Virus record (IMG/VR): IMGVR_UViG_3300040801_002079
Span: 221,837 to 285,836 of that record
Origin: a virus
Reading direction: 5' to 3' (one strand)
DNA length: 64,000 nt
Shown here: positions 18,431 to 25,892 of the stretch, piece by piece
Numbering within the stretch: position 1 is the stretch's first letter
Layout: every line of letters begins with the position of its first letter
Made by a program: the position numbers and the translations under genes
The notes under the pieces: model-generated
Told to the model about the DNA's origin: nothing
Database searches by the model: none
What the model saw: only the letters and a program-made list of their open reading frames with translations

Positions 18431-18784
18431 ATAATTTCTCATATGTAATAACATATAAATTCCGAAAAATATATATCATTACATATAAAAAATAAAGGGG
18501 GCGGGGCTACACATCATTTCACCATCATCACCTACAACCCATGTCCGAAGACACAACGGCACCCTACCGTACACCCCCTCATAATTAAAGGGATTTTTCA
18601 CGGGGGACACGTTCACAGACGCATTCAATCCCCATACCACAGCACTAGTGATACCACTCTCCTAGTGAGTTGCGCATTGGAAGCCGGGGCATTTCAGCGC
18701 TTGCGGTGATTCCAACACCTAATTGGATTTAACGTCATCATTGCTTTGGTATACAACTCTTTTAAATCCTGCCCTTTCAGGCAT
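18431..18784 (-). ncRNA. 350-base non-coding block, possible structured RNA
   Basis: No credible frame. Minus-strand hairpins include TGTC-TTCG-GACA (UUCG tetraloop), ACGG/CCGT, ACTAG/CTAGT, CCAA/TTGG and a GGGGG/CCCCC closing helix near 18496-18583. Position (between the array promoter/attenuator and the first tRNA) resembles that of large phage RNAs such as GOLLD and ROOL, but I cannot confirm either family. Confidence 0.4.
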
Positions 18785-18810
18785 AAAAAAAGCGGTCTTT
18801 TGGACCGCTT
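18785..18810 (-). terminator. Intrinsic terminator of the array leader
   Basis: AAGCGGTC / GACCGCTT stem with a five-base loop (CAAAA on the minus strand), followed by a T-run. Its 5' arm overlaps the alternative long stem 18806-18819 / 18864-18877. Confidence 0.8.
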
Positions 18811-18877
18811 CTTTGTTTAATCTTATTTCTTTTAGGATTTACATTAGTTTTTTAATCCTACGCTAAACAAAGAAGCG
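18806..18877 (-). promoter_or_regulatory. Possible antiterminator helix (attenuator)
   Basis: A perfect 14-bp stem (18864-18877 with 18806-18819) encloses an AGGATT/AATCCT hairpin and shares bases with the terminator's first arm. Forming the long stem would prevent the terminator. This is the classical layout of an attenuator or riboswitch-type leader. Confidence 0.55.
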
Positions 18878-19071
18878 TTCTTGGGTAACGGTTCCGCATT
18901 ATCGGTAATATACAGACGCACGAGTCCGACTACGGAATGTGACCGCGTAAATTGTATCGAACTATGTTTCCAAAATGTCTGCATTTCTATTTCCTATTTC
19001 GTTTCCAAAAATTATGGGTCCGTCATTTCCGCTCCAATTGCGTGGTGAGGAACCCAGCTTCATTTTTAGCT

Positions 19072-19100
19072 AGTATATAACCTTATTTAGCATTTGTCAA
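19072..19100 (-). promoter_or_regulatory. Sigma70 promoter (TTGACA-17-TATACT) for the tRNA array
   Basis: Perfect -35, 17-bp spacer, 5/6 -10. Predicted start near 19065, reading into the leader, the non-coding block and the tRNA array. Confidence 0.85.
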
Positions 19101-19121
19101 CACTTTTGTAAAAAAGTTTTT

Positions 19122-19292
19122 TTAGTTCCTTCCGTACCATCCAGTACCCATTAGTTTAAAGTTTGTTCCAGTGGGAAATTTCTTATGCATTGGCTTTCCA
19201 CACTTTTCGCATTTTACTTCAGTATCCGCAGTTTTAACAATCTTTTCTTTTTCTTCTTTGCATTCATCACAAACAAATTCATAAATCGGCAT
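19122..19292 (-). CDS. FmdB-like zinc-ribbon protein (56 aa)
   Basis: Below the usual ORF length cut but convincing. It starts MPIYEFVCDECKEEKEK, then KCEKCGKPMHKKF, giving two C-x-x-C pairs spaced ~19 residues apart, as in the FmdB/putative-regulatory zinc ribbons. It ends FKLMGTGWYGRN, also typical of that family. AAGGAG lies 8 nt upstream of the start. The family is small and its role is mostly unknown; transcriptional regulation is suggested for some members. It overlaps the end of the upstream gene by 14 bases. Confidence 0.8.
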   Translation of the reverse strand: MPIYEFVCDECKEEKEKIVKTADTEVKCEKCGKPMHKKFPTGTNFKLMGTGWYGRN

Positions 19293-19599
19293 ACATGCTG
19301 CTCCTTAATTCTTCGAATATATCAAAATCTCTCATTTCAACATTGGCTACTACTAAAACCATACTGTGTATTCGATGAGGAGGTATAAACGTTTGAAGTC
19401 CTAAATCATCCCTATCCACATTTGTTAATGTTATACCGTGTTCATTTACTGCCTTTCTAAATTCACAGCTTAACACTGCTTTATTTATACTCGGAAATGG
19501 AAGCTTAAACTCTCCATATATTTTCTCAAGGTCAGACTGTGATATCTTTATAGACATACCACCTGTAAGATTAACCATTAAATATCTTTTTGTAGTCAT
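19279..19599 (-). CDS. Hypothetical protein (106 aa)
   Basis: The start MTTKRYLMVNLTGGMS is chosen because its ATG overlaps the upstream TGA (ATGA). A mixed alpha/beta soluble protein with no recognised motif. It lies between the deoxyribosyltransferase-like and zinc-ribbon genes in one operon. Confidence 0.68.
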   Translation of the reverse strand: MTTKRYLMVNLTGGMSIKISQSDLEKIYGEFKLPFPSINKAVLSCEFRKAVNEHGITLTNVDRDDLGLQTFIPPHRIHSMVLVVANVEMRDFDIFEELRSSMYADL

Positions 19600-20096
19600 A
19601 ACATTGTCCCTGTTGGGTTCCATGAGTGTATCATTCCCAGCAATGTCATTTTAGCTCTCTCAAAGTTATCAAAGCATGGGATATTATGCCTCTCACATAC
19701 AATATCAACATTGCCTTTACGCCAAAACTCATTAGGGCAACATACAACCATCTTTTGCCGTTTATAAGCAAATAACCCTAGTTCTAAAAGTGAAATGGGA
19801 GACTTGGTTCCCGGAGCGAAATACATGAAAATAAAAGTCGCCATTTCCTGTGCATCAAGTTCCCACTCAACCTGCTCCCTAAATTTAGGATTATCTTTAC
19901 TTTGTTCCCATGATGAGTCCCAATCGCTTCTGCGGGGATTAAGAAAAGTAACGGGATCATTCTGATAAAACTCTATAATATCCGCTTGCCAATCTACTGC
20001 TGTACCCATTTCAATACTACCAGCCAAAAAGACTGTAGGGGTTTTATATCTATTCGCCACATTGGGAAGTGGATTAGGTGCTTCAATAACCTGCAT
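19596..20096 (-). CDS. Nucleoside 2-deoxyribosyltransferase-like protein
   Basis: The gene encodes 166 residues from MQVIEAP, with AAGGAG 7 nt upstream. PTVFLAGSIEMG (~20-31) is the family's first strand and G-S-I loop. FLNPRRSDWDSSWEQ (~50-65) holds the R-R-x-D-W pattern, and EMATFIFMYFAPGTKSPISLLELGL (~85-110) contains the catalytic Glu in S-x-x-E-L-G. The family exchanges bases on deoxynucleosides or hydrolyses nucleotides, and phage members may salvage or alter nucleotides. Driven by a sigma70-type promoter at 20117-20145. Confidence 0.82.
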   Translation of the reverse strand: MQVIEAPNPLPNVANRYKTPTVFLAGSIEMGTAVDWQADIIEFYQNDPVTFLNPRRSDWDSSWEQSKDNPKFREQVEWELDAQEMATFIFMYFAPGTKSPISLLELGLFAYKRQKMVVCCPNEFWRKGNVDIVCERHNIPCFDNFERAKMTLLGMIHSWNPTGTML

Positions 20097-20116
20097 GTCA
20101 GTCTCCTTAAAATTAA

Positions 20117-20145
20117 AACATAACATAGAGGCAAGTTTGTGTCAA
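20117..20145 (-). promoter_or_regulatory. Sigma70-type promoter (TTGACA-17-TATGTT)
   Basis: Perfect -35 and 17-bp spacing, 5/6 -10. Reads into the deoxyribosyltransferase-like operon. Confidence 0.7.
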
Positions 20146-20161
20146 CAATTTTCTTCAAATG

Positions 20162-20169
20162 TATAAATA
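20162..20169 (+). promoter_or_regulatory. Late promoter TATAAATA
   Basis: Exact consensus, 29 nt before the ATG at 20199. A leader of ~24 nt with TTAGGAG is predicted. Confidence 0.65.
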
Positions 20170-20198
20170 TAATAAGAAAATAACTTTAGGAGTTTCTC

Positions 20199-20954
20199 AT
20201 GGGAATTTTATCAGCAATCATTATGGAAAATGAAGGTTTATCCTTAAACGATTTAACACTAATACAGCGAATGGCGCTAAAGAAAGTCTATACAGGAAGA
20301 CTTGATACACTTGAGGTATCAGAAAAAGAAGAAAGAGTGTTAGACTCGCTTGTTGATCTTGGGCTATTGGATATGGGATATGATATTACTCCCGAAGGTG
20401 AACGTGCTGCAAGACTTATTGATCAATACTCTAAGAGAGAAAGAGAAGACCTAAAAGCTGCGAAACAGCTTGCGGCTGAAATGAAACCCGATGTTGAAGA
20501 CATGCCTGATGATGATGATTACATGTTCACTGAGAATGAAAAAGCGGTTATGAAAGCTGCTGGTCTCAATGAGGATGATATGAGAGAAGTGTTTAATACT
20601 CAACGCCTCATGGTTAAACTTGAAGAAAATTATCAAATACTACCAGACACTGCATACACCGCTATAAAAAACACACCGCTAGGTCAGCTTAAAGAAATTG
20701 AACAACTGTTTGCTGACTACCATAAAAAGAACGGCAATGTTAAGTGGTTAAAGGATATGTACGACGAAATTAAGGCTGAGGTGGAACGTAGAGAGAATGG
20801 TGAGCCGGAAGAAATGGAAGTTGAGGATGAATACTACGATGAGCCAGAAGATCAGTTCCGTGATGACGTTGAAGCAGACGCTGATGCGTTAGCGAGTGCT
20901 GGATGGGGCGAAGACGAGGCATACGGCTATTACGGAGACGATGAGGGATGGTAA
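20199..20954 (+). CDS. Hypothetical acidic protein with winged-helix-like N-terminus
   Basis: The gene encodes 251 residues. Residues ~15-75 read like a small winged helix (LTLIQRMALKKVY..., VLDSLVDLGLLDMGYDITPEG), the L-V-D-L-G-L-L pattern of DNA-binding wHTH repeats. The middle is helical, and the last ~50 residues are extremely acidic with Tyr/Gly (EDEYYDEP...YYGDDEGW). It stands alone on the plus strand within minus-strand head genes. A structural core protein or a regulator are both possible. Confidence 0.7.
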   Translation: MGILSAIIMENEGLSLNDLTLIQRMALKKVYTGRLDTLEVSEKEERVLDSLVDLGLLDMGYDITPEGERAARLIDQYSKREREDLKAAKQLAAEMKPDVEDMPDDDDYMFTENEKAVMKAAGLNEDDMREVFNTQRLMVKLEENYQILPDTAYTAIKNTPLGQLKEIEQLFADYHKKNGNVKWLKDMYDEIKAEVERRENGEPEEMEVEDEYYDEPEDQFRDDVEADADALASAGWGEDEAYGYYGDDEGW

Positions 20955-20981
20955 GGCAATTCACCCTACCCATCTATTTAA

Positions 20982-22289
20982 TTAAACTTCCTCGAATTTA
21001 ACCCTAAGAAGAACTGTGGTTTTCCTACCACGGTACTCATCATGCTTTTTAATGGTTCCCATGATATCATACGTGGTATCATCTTCCATGCGTTTGCGGC
21101 TACCGTTCCACCATGTGAATGAATTGCCAGCATCATCTTCCATTTTAACAAGCTGCTGGTCTTTCTCATTGTATCCAAAGTAAACGGTCTTTATCATGGT
21201 TTTCACTACCTTAACACGAGTTTTCGGCAGTTTGTCTCCGGGATTACCAATCCACTCATTTGATTTCTTTTCTTTCTTCTGCTTATCCTGCTCACCTTTA
21301 GCTCTTTCGTATGCAGGGAAAATTGCAACAAGATAACCCACATCTCTCCATGTGATATGATCACTGTTATAGATTACATCAATATTATGATAAAAATTAT
21401 TGTTTTGCTTTTCATCATCACTAACTTCATTTTCAAACCAGTTAGTGACCTTTTCAAGATATGCTTCTTGTTTGGGTCCAAAATCTTTTGCAACCTTCAT
21501 CCATTGATCATACTTTTCAACATCATAGCGATTTAATGGACGCTGATTGAAAATCAATTGTTTAACAATGGAACTAGTGGTGTCTTCACCATAACCCGCA
21601 GCATTATATGAAAGGTATCCATATTCATCGATAATAGATGCTGCTACTTTGAGAACGCGGTCACGAGACGCTGCATACTCTGAACGTCCACGAAGCTTAC
21701 CTTCGTAGTTCTCAGCATTGCTCATGATGTTATCAACGCGATCTTTAAGAGAGAACCACCAAAGCATTTGTTTGGGGTCTTTACCACCCAAGAAATCAGC
21801 TAGGCAATTTCTACCGATTTGTCGAAGATCACCCGTCTGCTCATCACGAATGATATAAGTATCAATTCGCGCACGTTTCTTTTTACAATGATCACAATAT
21901 TCAGGCTTAGCGTCATAGAAGTTTTTAACATTAGACTCATCAACTCCGGGCATGGTACGAATAACATTACCAGTACCCTTGTGTTGAATTGTTGCTAAAA
22001 ACTGATACCCCGGAACATGAGGAGCTTCACCATCAACCTCAACAGTTACATACTTCTCTTCAATCTCATCACCATCACGTTTGATAGTTTTAAAGAATGG
22101 TTCAGAAACATCCATGTGAATCTCAGGGCTACCAATTTTAGCGGCTTTGCGATTCAGCTTTTCAATTTCATTCTTTAGGTGGGGAAGAACTGCGTAAGAA
22201 ATATCTTGAGTCGAACTAAACCCAGCATCATTGGGTCCGTCTTCTTCTTGTTCATTCAATTGTTGCGGGGTGATCTGCGACAATTTCAT
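20982..22289 (-). CDS. Zinc-finger/OB-like protein with possible capsid-targeting N-terminus
   Basis: The gene encodes 435 residues. The first 13 (MKLSQITPQQLNE) end in L-N-E and may be a capsid-targeting peptide. Around 132-170 is a conserved-looking unit: CDHCKKKRARIDTYIIRD, then GDLRQIGRNCLADFLG, a C-x-x-C...G-x-x-C-L-x-D-F-L-G pattern I know from uncharacterised phage proteins. The C-terminal ~70 residues alternate strands like an OB fold. Nucleic-acid binding is inferred. A sigma70-type promoter (22321-22349) lies inside the end of the upstream gene. Confidence 0.65.
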   Translation of the reverse strand: MKLSQITPQQLNEQEEDGPNDAGFSSTQDISYAVLPHLKNEIEKLNRKAAKIGSPEIHMDVSEPFFKTIKRDGDEIEEKYVTVEVDGEAPHVPGYQFLATIQHKGTGNVIRTMPGVDESNVKNFYDAKPEYCDHCKKKRARIDTYIIRDEQTGDLRQIGRNCLADFLGGKDPKQMLWWFSLKDRVDNIMSNAENYEGKLRGRSEYAASRDRVLKVAASIIDEYGYLSYNAAGYGEDTTSSIVKQLIFNQRPLNRYDVEKYDQWMKVAKDFGPKQEAYLEKVTNWFENEVSDDEKQNNNFYHNIDVIYNSDHITWRDVGYLVAIFPAYERAKGEQDKQKKEKKSNEWIGNPGDKLPKTRVKVVKTMIKTVYFGYNEKDQQLVKMEDDAGNSFTWWNGSRKRMEDDTTYDIMGTIKKHDEYRGRKTTVLLRVKFEEV

Positions 22290-22320
22290 TGTAAGTTCCT
22301 GTGGTGTTTAACTGCGTTAA

Positions 22321-22349
22321 ATTATATCACACTACAATTTCTTTTTCAA
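22321..22349 (-). promoter_or_regulatory. Sigma70-type promoter (TTGAAA-17-TATAAT)
   Basis: 5/6 -35, 17-bp spacer, perfect -10. The -35 box overlaps the last codons of the gene at 22332. It drives the 435-aa gene. Confidence 0.7.
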
Positions 22350-22757
22350 GTAAGAAACTGCGCTTCCTGAGGGTTCAAATGAAATTGCATTAAACTTTAA
22401 CTCAACGCTATCCCTCTTTCCTTCTTCAGTTACATACTCAACCGTTACACTGTATGGTGATTTGTTACTTCCTAATTTAAAATCAGATGGTGGATTTGTA
22501 AGCTGAATATTTAGTATCTCTTTGGCTTCCATATTTGTAGCCTTAGCTAACGTTTTAGCCAACTTTACTGGGCCAATGTCTAAACTAACAACACCTCCAT
22601 CTGGAATCCTGACTGCACCTTCCTTAGTTTCAAACACAACATCATTAATGTTGTATGAAAGTGAATCTGGAATATTTTCTAAATCTGCACCAGATACTCT
22701 AACTTTGACATCAAATTCGTCATCTTTAGCTTCTGTTAGAATATCTGATAATTTCAT
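22332..22757 (-). CDS. Candidate internal head protein with capsid-targeting N-terminus (141 aa)
   Basis: Starts MKLSDILTE, then A, the best-matching form of the shared N-terminal peptide. The remaining ~130 residues are beta-rich (DVKVRVSGADLENIPDS..., VSLDIGPVKLAKTL) with no recognised family. It sits directly after the gp21-like protease gene, in the region of T4 core-protein genes. Predicted to be carried inside the prohead and trimmed after residue 9. Confidence 0.68.
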   Translation of the reverse strand: MKLSDILTEAKDDEFDVKVRVSGADLENIPDSLSYNINDVVFETKEGAVRIPDGGVVSLDIGPVKLAKTLAKATNMEAKEILNIQLTNPPSDFKLGSNKSPYSVTVEYVTEEGKRDSVELKFNAISFEPSGSAVSYLKKKL

Positions 22758-22759
22758 GA

Positions 22760-23383
22760 TTAAACCTTTTTAATCACATTCTCAACGAACTTGCGAATTT
22801 CAGCATTAAAATATTTCTGAGCCGCTGGATCATGCTTCAAGCTTTCAGCAAGACTGATAATTCCAGCATCCTCAATTGCTTCAGTAATAGTATTAGGCAT
22901 TGCTCCGGGAGCGGATGGAGTAACAACCAAGTCAACTGTAACAAGATTAAATCCTGAAACCATTCCACCCTCACTAACAACGCCTGCTCCACGACTGGAT
23001 ACACCATAGCGTACACCAGACTTGGAAAGTTCCTGTGCAATCATACCCATCGGGGTATCTAATAGCTGTGCTTTACCAACAACATTATTTCCGTCCATGT
23101 AGATATCTTTAATGGCATGGGAAATACGGTCCATGTTAATAGTAATCGTATCGGGATGATCTAATTCACCAAATACTCCACCAAAGTCATTGATCTGCTG
23201 GCGCATACTATTAACTGCTGCTGTCATTTCATCCAGCTTATAAATGCGTCCATTTCTATTCTCAATCTCGGCTTGCATAAACGTTCCGACCAAATAAGTC
23301 TTTCCGTCACTCTTAGCCTCTGTAATGATGTTTCCCTGAGATGCCGTGGTGGTCTCAATTAATAACTGCTGCTTCATGTTCAT
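22760..23383 (-). CDS. Prohead core protease, T4 gp21-like
   Basis: The gene encodes 207 residues, as in T4 gp21 (212). YLVGTFMQAEIENRNGRIY (~30-48), GVFGELDHPDTI with H76 and a GVSSRGAG segment with S129/S130 match the serine-protease core of the family (T4 His/Ser pair). The N-terminus MNMKQQLLIE ends in L-I-E and a second site I-T-E lies at ~20-22, both consistent with self-cleavage. It cleaves scaffold, capsid and internal proteins after L/I-x-E during head maturation. Upstream, an ATG/stop overlap joins it to the 371-aa gene. Confidence 0.93.
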   Translation of the reverse strand: MNMKQQLLIETTTASQGNIITEAKSDGKTYLVGTFMQAEIENRNGRIYKLDEMTAAVNSMRQQINDFGGVFGELDHPDTITINMDRISHAIKDIYMDGNNVVGKAQLLDTPMGMIAQELSKSGVRYGVSSRGAGVVSEGGMVSGFNLVTVDLVVTPSAPGAMPNTITEAIEDAGIISLAESLKHDPAAQKYFNAEIRKFVENVIKKV

Positions 23384-24498
23384 TATCTCCTAAGTTCGGG
23401 GTCTCTGTCCATTTCTTCCCATTCTTCAAATGAGATGTACCAGTCCGAATCTGGATCATAGTACTTGCCTTCCTTCGGGTCGTAATATACAACCTTTCCG
23501 TTTCGCGCTCGGAATGGACCCTCAAGCCCCTCGCGCTCCTGATAACGATCCCGATCTATTGGTGGGAGGATTCGATATCCTTCCATCATAGGCTCAGGAA
23601 CTTCAATTCCATAATATGCCAACAATTGTTTCCACTGTCCAACAGTTAAACCAATAGAATGTTTGGTTACGTTACCATAATCAACATCGCTAAAATTCAT
23701 AGGAACGGTTCTGAAAACTTTTGTTACAATCTGTTCCCTAAGCTTGTTAGGAATTTCACCTTCATTGGATGACATCTCAACAAACCCCGCTTTTCCATTT
23801 AAACTTCTAAACCGGGGAGAAGGGATTTTTAACTTTCTCGCCAACTGGCGTAATGCCTTAACAACGCCTTTTTGTTGTTGGGTTGCTTCGACAATGTACT
23901 CATCGACTGATTCCTTGATTCTAAACACATCGAATATGTGTTTGATAAGGTCTTCGACTTTTTCAAAATCCGCTTCTTCACCGGTTTCATCTACTCTAAA
24001 AACTATACCTCTATCGAAATCATCTAAATCATTCTCAATAGTGCCTACCTTTTTGCCATTAACAAAAACGTCATCACCTACAAACTTAACAGCACCAAGC
24101 TTTAACTCATTAAGCTGGTTAGCTCTGCGTGACACCTTATCAGCTATAAGCCCCTGCATTAACTCTTTTGCAGTATCAAGCTCTTCATGTAAAACACAAA
24201 ATATAACTTCCTCTAGAATATCCTCATCGGTTTGATCAAAATCTTCATTAACACCAAATCTGTCAATAACGTGAGCTTGTACATTTCGTGGAAGTTCATC
24301 AAACGCAATTTCAACATCCTTGCGTGAAACAACATCTGGATCAAACTCACCCCACTGTGAAAACCCATGTTGCGCATGTGCTGGATCATCACTTAGCCCT
24401 AGACCGCCAAGCTCAGGATCATCAGCCAAGAAAACCGTGTATCTATCAACGGTTTCACCGCCATTATCAAATACTCTAAACATTTCGTTATAATTCAT
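23383..24498 (-). CDS. Hypothetical head-region protein (371 aa)
   Basis: An acidic, helical protein lying between the core-protein candidates and the protease. Several I/L-x-E sites occur (for example I-V-E in DEYIVEATQ near ~205), so the protease could process it. The C-terminus is rich in Asp/Tyr/Pro (YYDPKEGKYYDPDSDWY). T4 has gp67/gp68/gp21/gp22 in this position, and an extended prohead-core role is a guess from location. No motif is recognised. Confidence 0.7.
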   Translation of the reverse strand: MNYNEMFRVFDNGGETVDRYTVFLADDPELGGLGLSDDPAHAQHGFSQWGEFDPDVVSRKDVEIAFDELPRNVQAHVIDRFGVNEDFDQTDEDILEEVIFCVLHEELDTAKELMQGLIADKVSRRANQLNELKLGAVKFVGDDVFVNGKKVGTIENDLDDFDRGIVFRVDETGEEADFEKVEDLIKHIFDVFRIKESVDEYIVEATQQQKGVVKALRQLARKLKIPSPRFRSLNGKAGFVEMSSNEGEIPNKLREQIVTKVFRTVPMNFSDVDYGNVTKHSIGLTVGQWKQLLAYYGIEVPEPMMEGYRILPPIDRDRYQEREGLEGPFRARNGKVVYYDPKEGKYYDPDSDWYISFEEWEEMDRDPELRR

Positions 24499-24501
24499 AG
24501 C

Positions 24502-24870
24502 TCAATACTCATTTTTGTACATGTGATAGCGTTCTTCCCACGCTGCCATACGATCCTCTTCATCGTAATCTCTATAATCGTCCCAGTTTTCTTCATCATC
24601 TGGACTACGTTCGGTTAACTCATCTTCAATTGCCATCATAATGTTATCAACATAATCCGCATTATAGAAATCGGTTGGGATAAACCCAAGTTGATGTAAA
24701 TATTTTTTAAAGGGTTCATCGTCCTTTACACGTAAGCCCCCTAGTGCTCCTCGCTCCAATGATGCATATAAGTCCTCTAATACATCCGTATTGAGGCTTC
24801 CAATAACAGAAGCATCACTACGATTAATCGCACTCATGTCCACTTCTAATAAAATGTCGTTAAGTTTCAT
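24502..24870 (-). CDS. Candidate internal/core protein with capsid-targeting N-terminus (122 aa)
   Basis: Starts MKLNDILLE then V, nearly the same nine residues as the next gene upstream. The rest is acidic and ends with a very charged Asp/Glu/Arg/Tyr tail (DDYRDYDEEDRMAAW). The ATG overlaps the upstream stop by four bases. Position near portal and protease fits a gp67/gp68-type core protein. Confidence 0.68.
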   Translation of the reverse strand: MKLNDILLEVDMSAINRSDASVIGSLNTDVLEDLYASLERGALGGLRVKDDEPFKKYLHQLGFIPTDFYNADYVDNIMMAIEDELTERSPDDEENWDDYRDYDEEDRMAAWEERYHMYKNEY

Positions 24871-25154
24871 AAGTCAAACTGATCCATATCTGAGTCTGCA
24901 AGACTAATCATTTCTTCCGTATCATCAATGAACTCATCTCCCAATGCTGAAACTACTTCATACCAATCAACATTTTTGGGATTAATTCCGTAATACCTGA
25001 AATCAAAATTCTTGAGCAAAAAGTCTCGAACCTCTTTCCAATGTCCCATTAGATATAGCTCTTCCAGTTGCTCAGGGTGATCACCCAATGCTTCAATCAT
25101 TGCCGAAGTATCTTCAAACCCCAAACCTTCTACTAAAATATCATTAAGCTTCAT
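24867..25154 (-). CDS. Candidate internal/core protein with capsid-targeting N-terminus (95 aa)
   Basis: Starts MKLNDILVE then G. The body is acidic and helical, ending DSDMDQFDL. It follows the 58-aa gene after one base and overlaps the next gene by four. Likely a member of the same packaged set; the body shows no recognised fold. Confidence 0.68.
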   Translation of the reverse strand: MKLNDILVEGLGFEDTSAMIEALGDHPEQLEELYLMGHWKEVRDFLLKNFDFRYYGINPKNVDWYEVVSALGDEFIDDTEEMISLADSDMDQFDL

Positions 25155-25155
25155 A

Positions 25156-25332
25156 TTAATTCGCCTGATGTGCCTTGTATAAGTACTTAACTAGTTTCTT
25201 ACCTGCACAATATTCCATTTCCTCTTCCGATAGCTCTTCGGATTCACAATCAACATCCTTGAACCTTTCATCCACATCCTTATCCATTCGTTTTTTCTTT
25301 TCGGTTAAGAATTCGATAAAAGTTCTTTTCAT
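25156..25332 (-). CDS. Small core protein candidate (58 aa)
   Basis: A 58-codon gene, too short for most ORF cut-offs. It starts MKRTFIEFLTE then KKK, another L-T-E-ending peptide. The rest is a charged helix rich in Glu, Lys and Asp with two Cys. Start and stop interlock with both neighbours (one shared base upstream, one base gap downstream), which supports it being real. Size, charge and position resemble T4 gp67. Confidence 0.6.
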   Translation of the reverse strand: MKRTFIEFLTEKKKRMDKDVDERFKDVDCESEELSEEEMEYCAGKKLVKYLYKAHQAN

Positions 25333-25799
25333 TATCTTCTTTCCAATTTATCAGCTATGTTACTTAATAGATCATACGTTCTTCGTAGCTGCTGGACAGT
25401 TTCTGGGTCCATCTTTCTATAACCATGTCTTACTGCTTGCCAAACTTCCCATACATTTTGAGCGGCAACATTGAGTCTGCGCACATAACTCATATCAGGG
25501 GAATCTAATTCCTGTTCACTTATATGAAAAGCTAATGAATTCTCATCCAGTTTTTCACTTAAATTTTCCAAATGATGAATGACCTTATCGCAACGGTCAT
25601 CATCTTTGCAAAGCATTTCGGAACACTTTGCTAGATCAACCTCATCAACATCACATTCTTTCTTGAGATATTCATTAAATTCATCTTGTACCTTTTTGCT
25701 ACATTTCTTATACAAAAGCTCAAGATATGACTTCATCTCATCGGATGACATTCTCTTTTCGTGATCTTCATTAAGACTTTTTAAAAATTTTAAATTCAT
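25332..25799 (-). CDS. Candidate internal/core protein (155 aa)
   Basis: Starts MNLKFLKSLNE then D, an L-N-E-ending peptide slightly longer than the common form. The body is helical and Cys-rich (CSKKV, CDVDEV, CSEMLC). It is the first gene after the portal in transcription order, where T4 has gp67/gp68. GGAG and a leader follow the late box at 25832. Function inferred from position and N-terminus. Confidence 0.65.
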   Translation of the reverse strand: MNLKFLKSLNEDHEKRMSSDEMKSYLELLYKKCSKKVQDEFNEYLKKECDVDEVDLAKCSEMLCKDDDRCDKVIHHLENLSEKLDENSLAFHISEQELDSPDMSYVRRLNVAAQNVWEVWQAVRHGYRKMDPETVQQLRRTYDLLSNIADKLERR

Positions 25800-25831
25800 A
25801 ATGGCTCTCCATGAAACCTGATTACTATTTG

Positions 25832-25839
25832 TATTTATT
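25832..25839 (-). promoter_or_regulatory. Late promoter box AATAAATA
   Basis: About 32 nt before the ATG at 25799, with a GGAG site between. A normal leadered late transcript for the core-protein operon. Confidence 0.55.
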
Positions 25840-25892
25840 AATTGAGGGGGTAAAGAGAGAAAATTATGATGTCGAAGACATAATTAAAAAGA

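Noticed and set aside
18431-18784. tmRNA gene
   Set aside because: No tag-peptide frame ending in A-L-A-A-like residues, and no tRNA-like ends with T arm and CCA.
18785-19065. T-box riboswitch in the array leader
   Set aside because: A GCGGAACCG stretch is only loosely like the T-box sequence, and specifier and antiterminator bulge features are missing.
19185-19388. 67-codon plus-strand frame rich in Phe
   Set aside because: Antisense to the zinc-ribbon gene and its upstream neighbour.
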